Origin: Thioploca sp.
GTDB lineage: Bacteria; Pseudomonadota; Gammaproteobacteria; Beggiatoales; Beggiatoaceae
DNA: 14,230 bases
Direction of reading: 5' to 3'
NCBI GenBank assembly: GCA_011371325.1
Contig: DRQV01000290.1
Coordinates: 1-14,230 of the forward strand
Both the position numbers and the translations under genes were made by a program. Numbering within the stretch: the first letter of the stretch is position 1; the number at the start of each line of letters is the position of its first letter. The notes beneath the pieces were generated by a model. It saw only the letters and a program-made list of their open reading frames with translations. It was not told the origin of the DNA and did not search any database. Positions 1 through 5,833 of the stretch are shown here, piece by piece.

Positions 1-2
1 CC

Positions 3-1157
3 CGTTTAGTAAAAAGACAGGGGCATATACCTATCTTAGCTGAAGACGGGTTGATTGCTTTTGAAAAACTAAAAGAGCAGGATATTGATCTTGTTTTACT
101 AGATATTATGATGCCGAATATAGATGGTTATGAAGTATTAAGTCATATCGAAGATACTGTTGCCTTACGACATATTCCAGTTATTATGATCACGGCATTA
201 GATGACATAGATAGTGCTGTAAATTGTATTAAAATGGGAGCTCAAGATTATCTAACCAAACCATTTAAACCAGTATTATTACGTGCCAAAATAACCTCAT
301 GTTTGGAAAGAAAATTTTGGCATGATAAAGAAGAAGATTATCGACGACAAATTGAAGAAGCTAAATTAAAATTAGAAGAACAAGTTCAGAAAAAAACTAG
401 AGAACTTGCTGAAACTAATGAAAAATTAGAAGCTTTAGTTAAAGCCAAAGGAGATGCTCTTAAGCTAATCTATTACGGATTTCATAGTTCTATACAAGAT
501 TTATTTAAAAAGACAGTTAAAACTCCATTAGAAGAAGTCAATGAACTGATGGATACAATTAGACAATCAGCTCAAATTGATTCAACTACAGTAATGTTAG
601 TTTTTGAAATTAAAGCAGTGCAGGAAATTTTAAAAACAGCAATTAATTCAGCTACTAAATTTGCTGAATCCAGACATGTTAAAATAGGTAAATTGCCTAA
701 ATGTGGTAGACAGAGTTTAGAATCTGAAATGCTAGACACTATGACTATTGTAGATAATGATATAGAACAAGATTCTCTGCGAGATAACCCGGCTACTTTA
801 ACAGATAAAAATAACTTGCAACAGAAAAAAATGTGTGCCGATGCTTTAACAGATATTTTGAAAGTTGCAGTAAAATTTTCTAGTTATGAAAACTTGATAG
901 AGCTTTCTTGTGAACCGCTTCAAGATGAAATAGTGATTGGTATTCATGCTACTGGTCGTATTATTAGAGAAGATGAAATAGCTGATTTTTTTACAATACC
1001 TACTATAGAACACAGAATAACTCCAGGTAGATATCCTGGTACCGCTGCTGCAACTGCGAAAAATATAATTGAATTGTTAGGTGGTTCATTAACAGTGGAA
1101 AATAGGAATTCAACTGGTATATCGTTTATTGTTAAATTAAAACGTGATAATTTATGA
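3..1157 (+). CDS. Response regulator with degenerate histidine-kinase-like core (5' truncated by window)
   Basis: The reading frame is open from the window edge, so the true start lies upstream; the TTG at 51 is an internal Leu of the receiver fold. Visible parts in order: the C-terminal three quarters of a CheY-type receiver domain with phospho-acceptor Asp in LLDIMMPNIDG (codon 102-104), the Thr of MITA and the Lys of LTKPF; a charged coiled coil at about nt 345-456; a DHp-like helix ending in KTPLEE (519-533); and an HATPase-like end with GRYPG and IIELLGGSLTVEN (1026-1100). The kinase part looks dead. The position of the phospho-His before TPL is Lys (510-512), the N-box Asn is Val (864-866), and the G1 Asp-x-Gly is HATGR (945-959). 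Inferred role: a phosphorylation-controlled protein-interaction regulator, not a kinase. Target unknown. Its stop overlaps the next gene by 4 bases, which suggests translational coupling. Confidence 0.85.
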   Translation, partial: RLVKRQGHIPILAEDGLIAFEKLKEQDIDLVLLDIMMPNIDGYEVLSHIEDTVALRHIPVIMITALDDIDSAVNCIKMGAQDYLTKPFKPVLLRAKITSCLERKFWHDKEEDYRRQIEEAKLKLEEQVQKKTRELAETNEKLEALVKAKGDALKLIYYGFHSSIQDLFKKTVKTPLEEVNELMDTIRQSAQIDSTTVMLVFEIKAVQEILKTAINSATKFAESRHVKIGKLPKCGRQSLESEMLDTMTIVDNDIEQDSLRDNPATLTDKNNLQQKKMCADALTDILKVAVKFSSYENLIELSCEPLQDEIVIGIHATGRIIREDEIADFFTIPTIEHRITPGRYPGTAAATAKNIIELLGGSLTVENRNSTGISFIVKLKRDNL

Positions 1158-2875
1158 ATTTAGCTCGTTTACAAGCTCTTCAATTGGAATTGAAAAAGCT
1201 AGATTTAGATGGTTTTTTAATTCCACATGCCGATGAATATCAGAGCGAATATTTACCACCTCACGCTCGACGCTTAGAATGGCTAACTGGATTTACTGGT
1301 AGTGCTGGTTTGGCAGTTGTAAATCGTGGCGAATCAGTAATTTTTGTAGATGGACGTTACACTTTAGTAGTACGGGAACAAGCTAAGAATTTTAAAGCTT
1401 ATAATTCAAGGCATTACCCACCCAATAAATGGTTATTACAACAACCAGCCAGTAAAATAGGTTATGATCCTTGGCTGCATACTCCAGCAGAATTAGAACC
1501 ATTGCAATATTCTGCCAAAATTACTGGCAGTTTATTAATTGCTTGTGAATATAATCCAATCGATAAAATTTGGCAAAATCAACCAACTCCTCCAGTAAAA
1601 TCAATCATACCTCATTCTCTCAAATATAGTGGGGAAACTAGCCAATCTAAACGTAAACGGATTAGTGAATTTTTAACTAGAAAAAAATTATTTGCTACAG
1701 TATTGACTGCTTCAGATTCAATTGCTTGGTTACTAAATATCCGTGGCAATGATATACCTAGAGTACCAGTACCACTGGCTTTTGCAATCCTGTATGCTAC
1801 TGGAATGACCAACTTATTTATCGTTCCACGTAAGATAGATGATAAGTTATTAGAACATTTAGGTAGTGAAATTAATATTTATTCTTTAGATTCTTTTGCA
1901 ACTAAATTAAGCAAATTAGCCGATAAATCAGTGTTGATAGACCCAAAACGAACCGCTATTTGGATTATTAACCAACTGGCAGCTGCTAATATTATAAAAG
2001 ATTCTGATCCTTGTGTTTTACTAAAAGCTTGTAAAAATAAAGTCGAAATTTTAGGAGCTAAACGAGCTCATTTATGGGATGGAATTGCAGTAACTAAATT
2101 TTTACATTGGTTAGATACTAAAGCTGGTGCTATAGATGAAATTCAAACAGCTCAACAATTAGAAAAATTACGTAGAGAAAATAATAACCTACGTGATTTA
2201 AGTTTTGATACTATTTCTGCTACTGGTGCTAATGCTGCTATAGTTCATTATCAAGCTACTGAGCAGACTAATAAACGGTTGCATTCATTATATTTAGTAG
2301 ATTCTGGTGGCCAATATTTATCTGGAACTACTGATGTAACTAGAACTATTGCTATTGACCAACCAACTACTGAACAAAAAAAATGTTTTACTCTAGTGCT
2401 GAAAGGGCATATAAGTATAGCGACTTGTCAATTTCCAATAGGAACTACTGGTTCGCAATTAGATATATTGGCTAGACATGCGTTATGGCAAGCTGGGCTG
2501 GATTATGATCATGGTACTGGACATGGTGTTGGTAGCTTTCTTTCTGTACATGAAGGGCCACAAAGTATATCTATCAAACCAAATAAAATAGCTTTACAAC
2601 CAGGTATGATTTTATCTAATGAACCTGGTTATTATAAAGAAGGAGATTTTGGAATTCGGATTGAAAATTTGATTCTAGTAGTAGAAAAAGGTAGCCAGTT
2701 GGGCTTTGAAACTTTGACATTAGTTCCAATTGATCTTAGTTTGGTCGATTTTAGTTTATTAACCATAGATGAAATCACTTGGTTACAAAATTATCACACC
2801 AGAGTTTTAGAACAGATTGGTTCACAATTAGAATCTGAAGCTAAAAAATGGTTACAAATTAAATCCATCTTTTAA
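1154..2875 (+). CDS. Xaa-Pro aminopeptidase (aminopeptidase P, long creatinase-fold form, M24B)
   Basis: Cytoplasmic metallopeptidase that removes an N-terminal residue preceding proline. At 573 residues it matches the long, three-domain aminopeptidase P form (like eukaryotic cytosolic XPNPEP1, about 600-620) and not the E. coli PepP type (about 440). Two creatinase-like N-terminal domains (start HADEYQSEYLPPHARRLEWL, around residues 25-44) precede the pita-bread catalytic domain. The full dinuclear metal set is present: Asp383 (VDSGG), Asp394 (TTDVTRT), His457 (TGHGVG), Glu490 (SNEPGYY) and Glu504 (RIENL). The substrate/catalytic His466 lies in VHEGP. No signal peptide is seen. The ATG at 1154 lies inside the ATGA overlap with the upstream regulator gene and aligns with the usual family start. 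The pairing with a response regulator is probably positional; no functional link is evident. Confidence 0.93.
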   Translation: MNLARLQALQLELKKLDLDGFLIPHADEYQSEYLPPHARRLEWLTGFTGSAGLAVVNRGESVIFVDGRYTLVVREQAKNFKAYNSRHYPPNKWLLQQPASKIGYDPWLHTPAELEPLQYSAKITGSLLIACEYNPIDKIWQNQPTPPVKSIIPHSLKYSGETSQSKRKRISEFLTRKKLFATVLTASDSIAWLLNIRGNDIPRVPVPLAFAILYATGMTNLFIVPRKIDDKLLEHLGSEINIYSLDSFATKLSKLADKSVLIDPKRTAIWIINQLAAANIIKDSDPCVLLKACKNKVEILGAKRAHLWDGIAVTKFLHWLDTKAGAIDEIQTAQQLEKLRRENNNLRDLSFDTISATGANAAIVHYQATEQTNKRLHSLYLVDSGGQYLSGTTDVTRTIAIDQPTTEQKKCFTLVLKGHISIATCQFPIGTTGSQLDILARHALWQAGLDYDHGTGHGVGSFLSVHEGPQSISIKPNKIALQPGMILSNEPGYYKEGDFGIRIENLILVVEKGSQLGFETLTLVPIDLSLVDFSLLTIDEITWLQNYHTRVLEQIGSQLESEAKKWLQIKSIF

Positions 2876-2892
2876 GATATTAAATCTTATTT
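2873..2892 (+). terminator. Weak hairpin at the aminopeptidase stop codon
   Basis: TAAGAT (2873-2878) and ATCTTA (2884-2889) form a perfect 6-bp stem with loop ATTAA, followed by TTT. It includes the stop codon. The stem has only two G-C pairs and the T-tract is short, so termination here is plausible but would be inefficient. Confidence 0.25.
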
Positions 2893-2977
2893 AAAAACCC
2901 AAAAAAATATAACCTAACAAAATAATAGTCAATAAAAAAAATTATAAATAAAAATAATTATATCAGAATATTTAGGC

Positions 2978-3005
2978 ATAAATATGATAATATTTATATT
3001 TTATA
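2978..3005 (+). terminator. AT-only stem-loop with T-rich tail between aminopeptidase and pcnB
   Basis: ATAAATAT (2978-2985) and ATATTTAT (2990-2997) form a perfect 8-bp stem around the tetraloop GATA, followed by the T-rich run ATTTTTATA. It could end transcription about 100 bases after the aminopeptidase stop. All stem pairs are A-T, so it could also be a chance palindrome in a spacer with almost no G or C. Confidence 0.3.
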
Positions 3006-3006
3006 G

Positions 3007-3059
3007 AAAAAATTTTTTACTACTTTACATTGTAACGATTGGATGTTACTCTGATTTAA
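3007..3059 (+). promoter_or_regulatory. Candidate pcnB promoter with upstream A-tract
   Basis: A 12-base A6T6 tract (3007-3018), which would bend DNA or act as an UP element, lies just upstream of TTTACA (3024-3029, 5/6 match to the -35 consensus). A 17-base spacer leads to TACTCT (3047-3052, 3/6 match), preceded by TG one base upstream as in extended -10 elements. An inverted repeat GTAAC/GTTAC (3032-3036 and 3045-3049) spans the spacer and could be an operator. The predicted start near 3059 would leave a leader of about 35 bases. The poor -10 keeps confidence low. Confidence 0.35.
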
Positions 3060-3080
3060 AATTTATGTCCTAACCTTATT

Positions 3081-3096
3081 GAGGACAAACTTTGTG
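3081..3096 (+). promoter_or_regulatory. Shine-Dalgarno that fixes the pcnB GTG start
   Basis: GAGG at 3081-3084 lies 9 bases before GTG 3094-3096. Few genes in this window have such a clear Shine-Dalgarno, and it overlaps the alternative upstream TTG, so the GTG is the preferred start. Confidence 0.7.
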
Positions 3097-4404
3097 TTTT
3101 CACGTGTAAAACTTACACTCAAATTATGTCATTTAAATTTGCAAAATTTGATTAAAAAAACTCCAACTTATATTCCACGTACTAAACATAATTTATCACG
3201 CCATAAGATAAGTCAAGCAGCTTTAAATGTTTTATACCAATTACATAAATCTGGTTATCAAGCATTTTTAGTTGGTGGTGGGGTGCGAGATGTATTATTA
3301 GGAAGAACTCCTAAAGACTTTGATATTGTTACTAATGCACTGCCAGAACAAATTAAAAATTCATTTAATAGTTGTCGATTGATTGGTCGTCGATTTGTAT
3401 TGGCTCATGTGCGTTTTAATAGAGAAATTATTGAAGTTGCTACATTTCGTGCTACTCATGTTGATGGTAAAGGCGAAGGAAGAATTGAAAATGGGCAGAT
3501 TATTCGTGATAATGTCTATGGCAGTACTGTAGATAATGATGCTGGTCGACGTGACTTTACCATTAATGCTATATATTATAATATAAGCGATTTTTCATTA
3601 ATTGATTATGCTAATGGTATAGAGGATTTAAAAGCTAGAATAATTAAGTTAATTGGTGATCCAGTCTTACGTTATAAAGAAGACCCGGTACGTATGTTAA
3701 GAGCAATTAGATTTGCTGCTAAACTAGAATTCACTATTGCCCCTGAGACCGCAAAACCAATTCCAAAATTAGCTGGTTTACTTGCTAATATACCTCCAGC
3801 TCGCTTATTTGAAGAAGTATTAAAATTATTTCTTAGTGGCCATGCAGTAAAGTCATTTAAATTGTTATGTCAATATGGTTTGTTTCAACAATTATTTCCT
3901 AAAACTGCGGCTTGTTTAGAAAATCCAATCTCATTGAAATTGATTGAACAAGTCATGTTTGATACAGATGAACGGATTAAAAATGATAAACCAGTTACTC
4001 CTGCTTTTTTATTAGCGGCTTTATTGTGGCCACCATTATTATGTCAATTGCCAGACAAACCAGTTAAAGGGGTTAATTTACAAGAAAAGTTAATCGAAAT
4101 TAGTCAAAGATTATTGGCTAGAAATGCACAGCAGCGAGTAGCTATTCCAAGACGTATTACCGTACCTATGCAAGAGATTTGGTTGCTACAATTACGCTTG
4201 ACTCGACAAAATAAAGTTAAGAAAAAGAATTTAAAGTTATTAGAGCATTCACAATTTCGAGCTGGTTATGACTTTTTATTACTGCGTTCTAAGGCTGGCG
4301 AAAATCAGGTAACTAAATATGCAGATTGGTGGACAGATTTATTAGCAGATAGAAATGTAGTAGCTCCTGTTAAAAGATTTAGGCGTAGAAAAAAAATTAA
4401 ATAA
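3094..4404 (+). CDS. pcnB: Poly(A) polymerase I
   Basis: Adds poly(A) tails to RNA 3' ends, which promotes decay of mRNA fragments and small RNAs. The nucleotidyltransferase head carries VGGGVRD and the metal-binding KDFDI motif. It is followed by GRRFVLAHVRF, the family-typical RRDFTINA, and the neck/body signature EDPVRMLRAIRFAAKL. The downstream region (WLLQLRLTRQ, LLEHSQFRAGYDFLLLRS) matches PcnB rather than the shorter CCA-adding enzymes. The Arg/Lys-rich tail (RRRKKIK) is much shorter than in E. coli. The start is set at GTG 3094: GAGG at 3081-3084 is a well-spaced Shine-Dalgarno, and the protein then begins MFSRVKL, like E. coli PcnB (MFTRVAN). Starting at the in-frame TTG at 3079 would overlap that ribosome-binding site. 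Length 436 residues. Confidence 0.95.
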   Translation: MFSRVKLTLKLCHLNLQNLIKKTPTYIPRTKHNLSRHKISQAALNVLYQLHKSGYQAFLVGGGVRDVLLGRTPKDFDIVTNALPEQIKNSFNSCRLIGRRFVLAHVRFNREIIEVATFRATHVDGKGEGRIENGQIIRDNVYGSTVDNDAGRRDFTINAIYYNISDFSLIDYANGIEDLKARIIKLIGDPVLRYKEDPVRMLRAIRFAAKLEFTIAPETAKPIPKLAGLLANIPPARLFEEVLKLFLSGHAVKSFKLLCQYGLFQQLFPKTAACLENPISLKLIEQVMFDTDERIKNDKPVTPAFLLAALLWPPLLCQLPDKPVKGVNLQEKLIEISQRLLARNAQQRVAIPRRITVPMQEIWLLQLRLTRQNKVKKKNLKLLEHSQFRAGYDFLLLRSKAGENQVTKYADWWTDLLADRNVVAPVKRFRRRKKIK

Positions 4405-4444
4405 ATATCGTATTTTATGAACTTAATTTAAAAGGTAAGTAGAT

Positions 4445-4684
4445 ATGAATACAACTGGCAAAGGTAAAGCAGTAGTTCAAACCGCTATATTAGCTATATT
4501 TAGTGCATTCTTGTATTTTTTATTATACTACTGGTCAGATTATATAATGAATAGGTCACAACAAGGTGGTTGGTATTTTATCATTCCAGTTATAATTGCT
4601 TTTATTTTTTCTTTTGCTCACGGCACTTTTGCAAATCACTTTTGGGATATGCTAGGTATCAAAGCGAAACCAGTTAAAAAATGA
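4445..4684 (+). CDS. Small two-helix inner-membrane protein of unknown function
   Basis: A 79-residue protein. A short polar N-terminus (MNTTGKGKA) is followed by two predicted transmembrane helices, at about residues 10-29 and 42-59. They are separated by a short polar connector ending in a QQGGWYF motif. The second helix runs into FSFAHGTFANHFWDMLGIK and a basic tail, KAKPVKK. The His-Gly and Phe-Trp residues at the membrane boundary look like conserved family positions; I have a general memory of similar short proteins in other gammaproteobacteria but no function to assign. AAGG (4432-4435) lies 9 bases before the ATG, a good ribosome-binding site. It sits 40 bases after pcnB on the same strand and may be co-transcribed. 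The coding call is well supported by codon use and the helix pattern. Confidence 0.8.
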   Translation: MNTTGKGKAVVQTAILAIFSAFLYFLLYYWSDYIMNRSQQGGWYFIIPVIIAFIFSFAHGTFANHFWDMLGIKAKPVKK

Positions 4685-4694
4685 AGGCTCAATC

Positions 4695-4714
4695 TCATAA
4701 AGTTTTATGATTTT
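4695..4714 (+). terminator. Probable weak intrinsic terminator after the small membrane protein
   Basis: TCATAA (4695-4700) and TTATGA (4705-4710) form a perfect 6-bp stem with loop AGTT, followed directly by TTTT. It begins 10 bases after the stop of the upstream gene. The stem is AT-rich, so efficiency is doubtful, but position and T-tract fit a terminator for the pcnB unit. Confidence 0.4.
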
Positions 4715-4742
4715 ACCGGTATCTTTCAATAGTTTAGCAACC

Positions 4743-4868
4743 ATAACTCGTAAGCTGTATACAAAACATATGTAATTTGTGTATAAGCGAAGCGTCATGC
4801 ACCTTATTAATTGTCTCATTAAATATGTTTTGGTGTATGACACTTCGTTTATATACATTACGAGTTAT
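4743..4868. repeat. 126-bp imperfect palindrome (MITE-like or structured RNA candidate)
   Basis: Outer arms ATAACTCGTAA (4743-4753) and TTACGAGTTAT (4858-4868) are perfect 11-bp inverted repeats. They continue as TGTATA (4756-4761) with TATACA (4852-4857) after a 2-base bulge. Inner arms 4782-4803 and 4832-4853 pair over 22 positions: 19 Watson-Crick, two G-T and one mismatch. The loop is 28 bases. The left arm alone carries an extra segment that can fold on itself (4758-4786 with ACATATGT at its tip). G-T pairs in place of breaks suggest a fold kept at RNA level, while terminal inverted repeats in a gene-free spacer recall a miniature transposable element. No clear target-site duplication was found. 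The gene-free stretch 4685-5037 holds this element, the hairpin before it and the Fur-type promoter after it. Confidence 0.6.
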
Positions 4869-4944
4869 AAACTTACGAAGTTAAAAATCACATCAATAAA
4901 TTATTTATTCAATTGCATAATTTTCAAAAATTATAAAAAAAAAC

Positions 4945-4973
4945 TTGCAAATGAGAATCATTATCATTACAAT
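4945..4973 (+). promoter_or_regulatory. Promoter of the Cys-rich peptide/ferritin unit
   Basis: TTGCAA (4945-4950, 4/6 match to the -35 consensus) and TACAAT (4968-4973, 5/6 match to the -10) are separated by exactly 17 bases. Transcription would start near 4980, about 58 bases before the ATG at 5038. A Fur-box-like sequence covers the spacer, an arrangement that normally blocks RNA polymerase when Fur is iron-loaded. Confidence 0.6.
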
Positions 4974-4992
4974 GATATTGAGAATGATTTTT
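4947..4992 (+). promoter_or_regulatory. Tandem Fur-box-like operators
   Basis: 4947-4965 matches the 19-bp Fur consensus (GATAATGATAATCATTATC) at 16 of 19 positions by my alignment. A second 19-mer at 4974-4992 matches at 14 of 19. Between them, TATCATT (4962-4968) and AATGATA (4971-4977) form a perfect inverted repeat with a 2-base centre. The cluster therefore offers two or three overlapping dimer sites and spans the spacer, the -10 element and the likely transcription start. This is what an iron-responsive Fur repressor site looks like; a Fur gene itself is not in the window. Confidence 0.75.
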
Positions 4993-5037
4993 ATTTACTA
5001 TTTTTATTAATTTCGGAATTTATTTGGAAACATATTT

Positions 5038-5166
5038 ATGAAATGTATTAAGACTGAAAGGGTAAGCAATGTACCTGTAAAAATATTGGATAAAACTCCT
5101 CAACAACACTCTTGTTCTGGTAATTGCCAGAATTGCAAGAAAAAAACTTGGAAAAATGGAGTATAA
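5038..5166 (+). CDS. 42-residue Cys-rich peptide coupled to ferritin
   Basis: ATG at 5038 is preceded by GGAAA (5026-5030) at 7-base spacing; an in-frame stop at 5008 rules out a longer gene. The product begins MKCIKTERV and has a C-terminal cluster HSCSGNCQNCKKK, i.e. Cys-x3-Cys-x2-Cys with an adjacent His and one more Cys at residue 3. It has no signal peptide or membrane segment and is basic. The cluster looks able to bind a metal ion or an Fe-S centre; that is inference. The gene is the first after the Fur-type promoter, and its stop lies 3 bases before the ferritin ATG at 5170, whose Shine-Dalgarno is inside this reading frame, so the two are probably translated together. I do not recognise the family. 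It resembles bacterioferritin-associated ferredoxin only in context and Cys content, not in sequence. Confidence 0.6.
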   Translation: MKCIKTERVSNVPVKILDKTPQQHSCSGNCQNCKKKTWKNGV

Positions 5167-5172
5167 ATTATG
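5157..5172 (+). promoter_or_regulatory. Shine-Dalgarno and native ATG of ferritin
   Basis: TGGAG (5157-5161) lies 8 bases before ATG 5170-5172. The codons that follow encode MLSKTLTNKLNEQ, which aligns with the FtnA N-terminus of E. coli (MLKPEMIEKLNEQ). This is the ancestral start even though the frame is broken soon afterwards. The downstream ATG at 5201 has no comparable ribosome-binding site. Confidence 0.75.
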
Positions 5173-5274
5173 TTATCAAAAACACTTACTAACAAGTTAA
5201 ATGAACAATTTGGAATTTTACTCAGCAAATATGTATCTGCAAATGAGTACTTGGTGTTCACACAAAGGTTTTGA
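5170..5274 (+). pseudogene. Frameshifted 5' end of the ferritin gene
   Basis: This 34-codon frame begins at the ferritin ribosome-binding site and encodes the expected start of helix A (LNEQF). It then runs out of frame to a TGA at 5272. The ferritin body continues in the +1 frame. The expected residues Asn-Leu between NEQF and EFYS are missing, so the simplest explanation is loss of 5 bases: a tandem AATTT-AATTT in the ancestor reduced to the single AATTT seen at 5197-5201 context. Read normally, the gene yields only this stub. Confidence 0.7.
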
Positions 5275-5668
5275 TGGTTGTGCTGAATTTTTGAAACAAC
5301 ATGCTGATGAAGAAAGAAGTCATATGGAGAAACTGTTTAATTATGTACATGAAACTGGTAGCTTACCTATATTGGGAGCAATAGCAGCAGCTCCAACATC
5401 TTGGGAATCAGTGCAAGATGTATTTAAAGCAACTCACCAGCATGAACAAAAAATTACTAAATCCATAAGTATTTTGGTAAAACAAGCATTGGAAGAAGAA
5501 GATTTTTCTACTTTTAATTTTCTGCAATGGTATGTAGCTGAACAACATGAAGAGGAACATTTGTTTCAATCAATTTTAGACAAGATTGGTTTATTTGCTG
5601 CTGAAGATAAAGGTTTGTATTTCATAGACCAAGAAATGCGAAAAATTGCTGCTGGTAGAAATACTTAA
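5201..5668 (+). CDS. ftnA: Ferritin (FtnA-like) body, out of frame with its native start
   Basis: Non-haem ferritins form 24-subunit shells that oxidise Fe(II) and store it as ferric mineral. The 155-residue frame covers nearly all of an FtnA protein. Ferroxidase residues are intact: Glu5 (LEFYS), Glu37/Glu38 and His41 (DEERSHM), the Glu of QHEQK, and Glu residues of AEQHEEEHLF. The end, GLYFIDQEMRKI, is also family-typical. Relative to E. coli FtnA (165 residues) only about 12 N-terminal residues of helix A are absent if translation starts at the ATG at 5201, but that ATG has no Shine-Dalgarno. The frame is shifted against the native start at 5170. It may be a decaying gene, a protein made by +1 frameshifting or internal initiation, or an assembly error. 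The strict conservation of active-site residues argues that any break is recent. Confidence 0.85.
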   Translation: MNNLEFYSANMYLQMSTWCSHKGFDGCAEFLKQHADEERSHMEKLFNYVHETGSLPILGAIAAAPTSWESVQDVFKATHQHEQKITKSISILVKQALEEEDFSTFNFLQWYVAEQHEEEHLFQSILDKIGLFAAEDKGLYFIDQEMRKIAAGRNT

Positions 5669-5680
5669 AATGCGTAGAAG

Positions 5681-5705
5681 CTGTCAAGTTATTAAAACTT
5701 GGCAG
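5681..5705 (+). terminator. Stable hairpin after ferritin
   Basis: CTGTCAAGTT (5681-5690) and AACTTGGCAG (5696-5705) form a 10-bp stem with one G-T pair and loop ATTAA, 12 bases after the ferritin stop. It is the most GC-rich hairpin between genes here. No T-tract follows, so it may be an mRNA 3'-end stabiliser or a partial terminator that lowers expression of the downstream porin. Confidence 0.45.
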
Positions 5706-5764
5706 TAGTCAAATTTGAATAATTACTATTACTATGAGAGTTATGTTAGAATATTGGATACGTA

Positions 5765-5779
5765 AAGGTGTAGCACCTT
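5765..5779 (+). other. Short hairpin in the porin leader
   Basis: AAGGTG (5765-5770) and CACCTT (5774-5779) pair perfectly around a 3-base TAG loop, about 55 bases before the porin start. A candidate -10 (TAGAAT, 5747-5752) lies just upstream but lacks a convincing -35. The hairpin could shape the leader; no known riboswitch was recognised. Confidence 0.3.
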
Positions 5780-5833
5780 AAAGGTAATACTTGTAGTAAA
5801 GGCTGTTGTCAATTCTGATTTAGAAATTTATGA

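Noticed and set aside
51..53. TTG as the start of the first gene
   Set aside because: The frame is open upstream to base 3 and encodes receiver-domain sequence, so the true start is outside the window.
4652..4858. 68-residue minus-strand frame
   Set aside because: It overlaps the end of the small membrane gene and one arm of the palindrome and shows no protein-like pattern.
4779..5051. 90-residue + strand reading frame across the palindrome and Fur sites
   Set aside because: It crosses a palindrome, a promoter and operators, has low-complexity composition and no ribosome-binding site; it is a chance frame in AT-rich DNA.
5723..5752. Separate porin promoter with Fur site
   Set aside because: TAGAAT is a fair -10 but the -35 is poor, and the alignment to the Fur consensus around 5718-5736 was too weak to claim.
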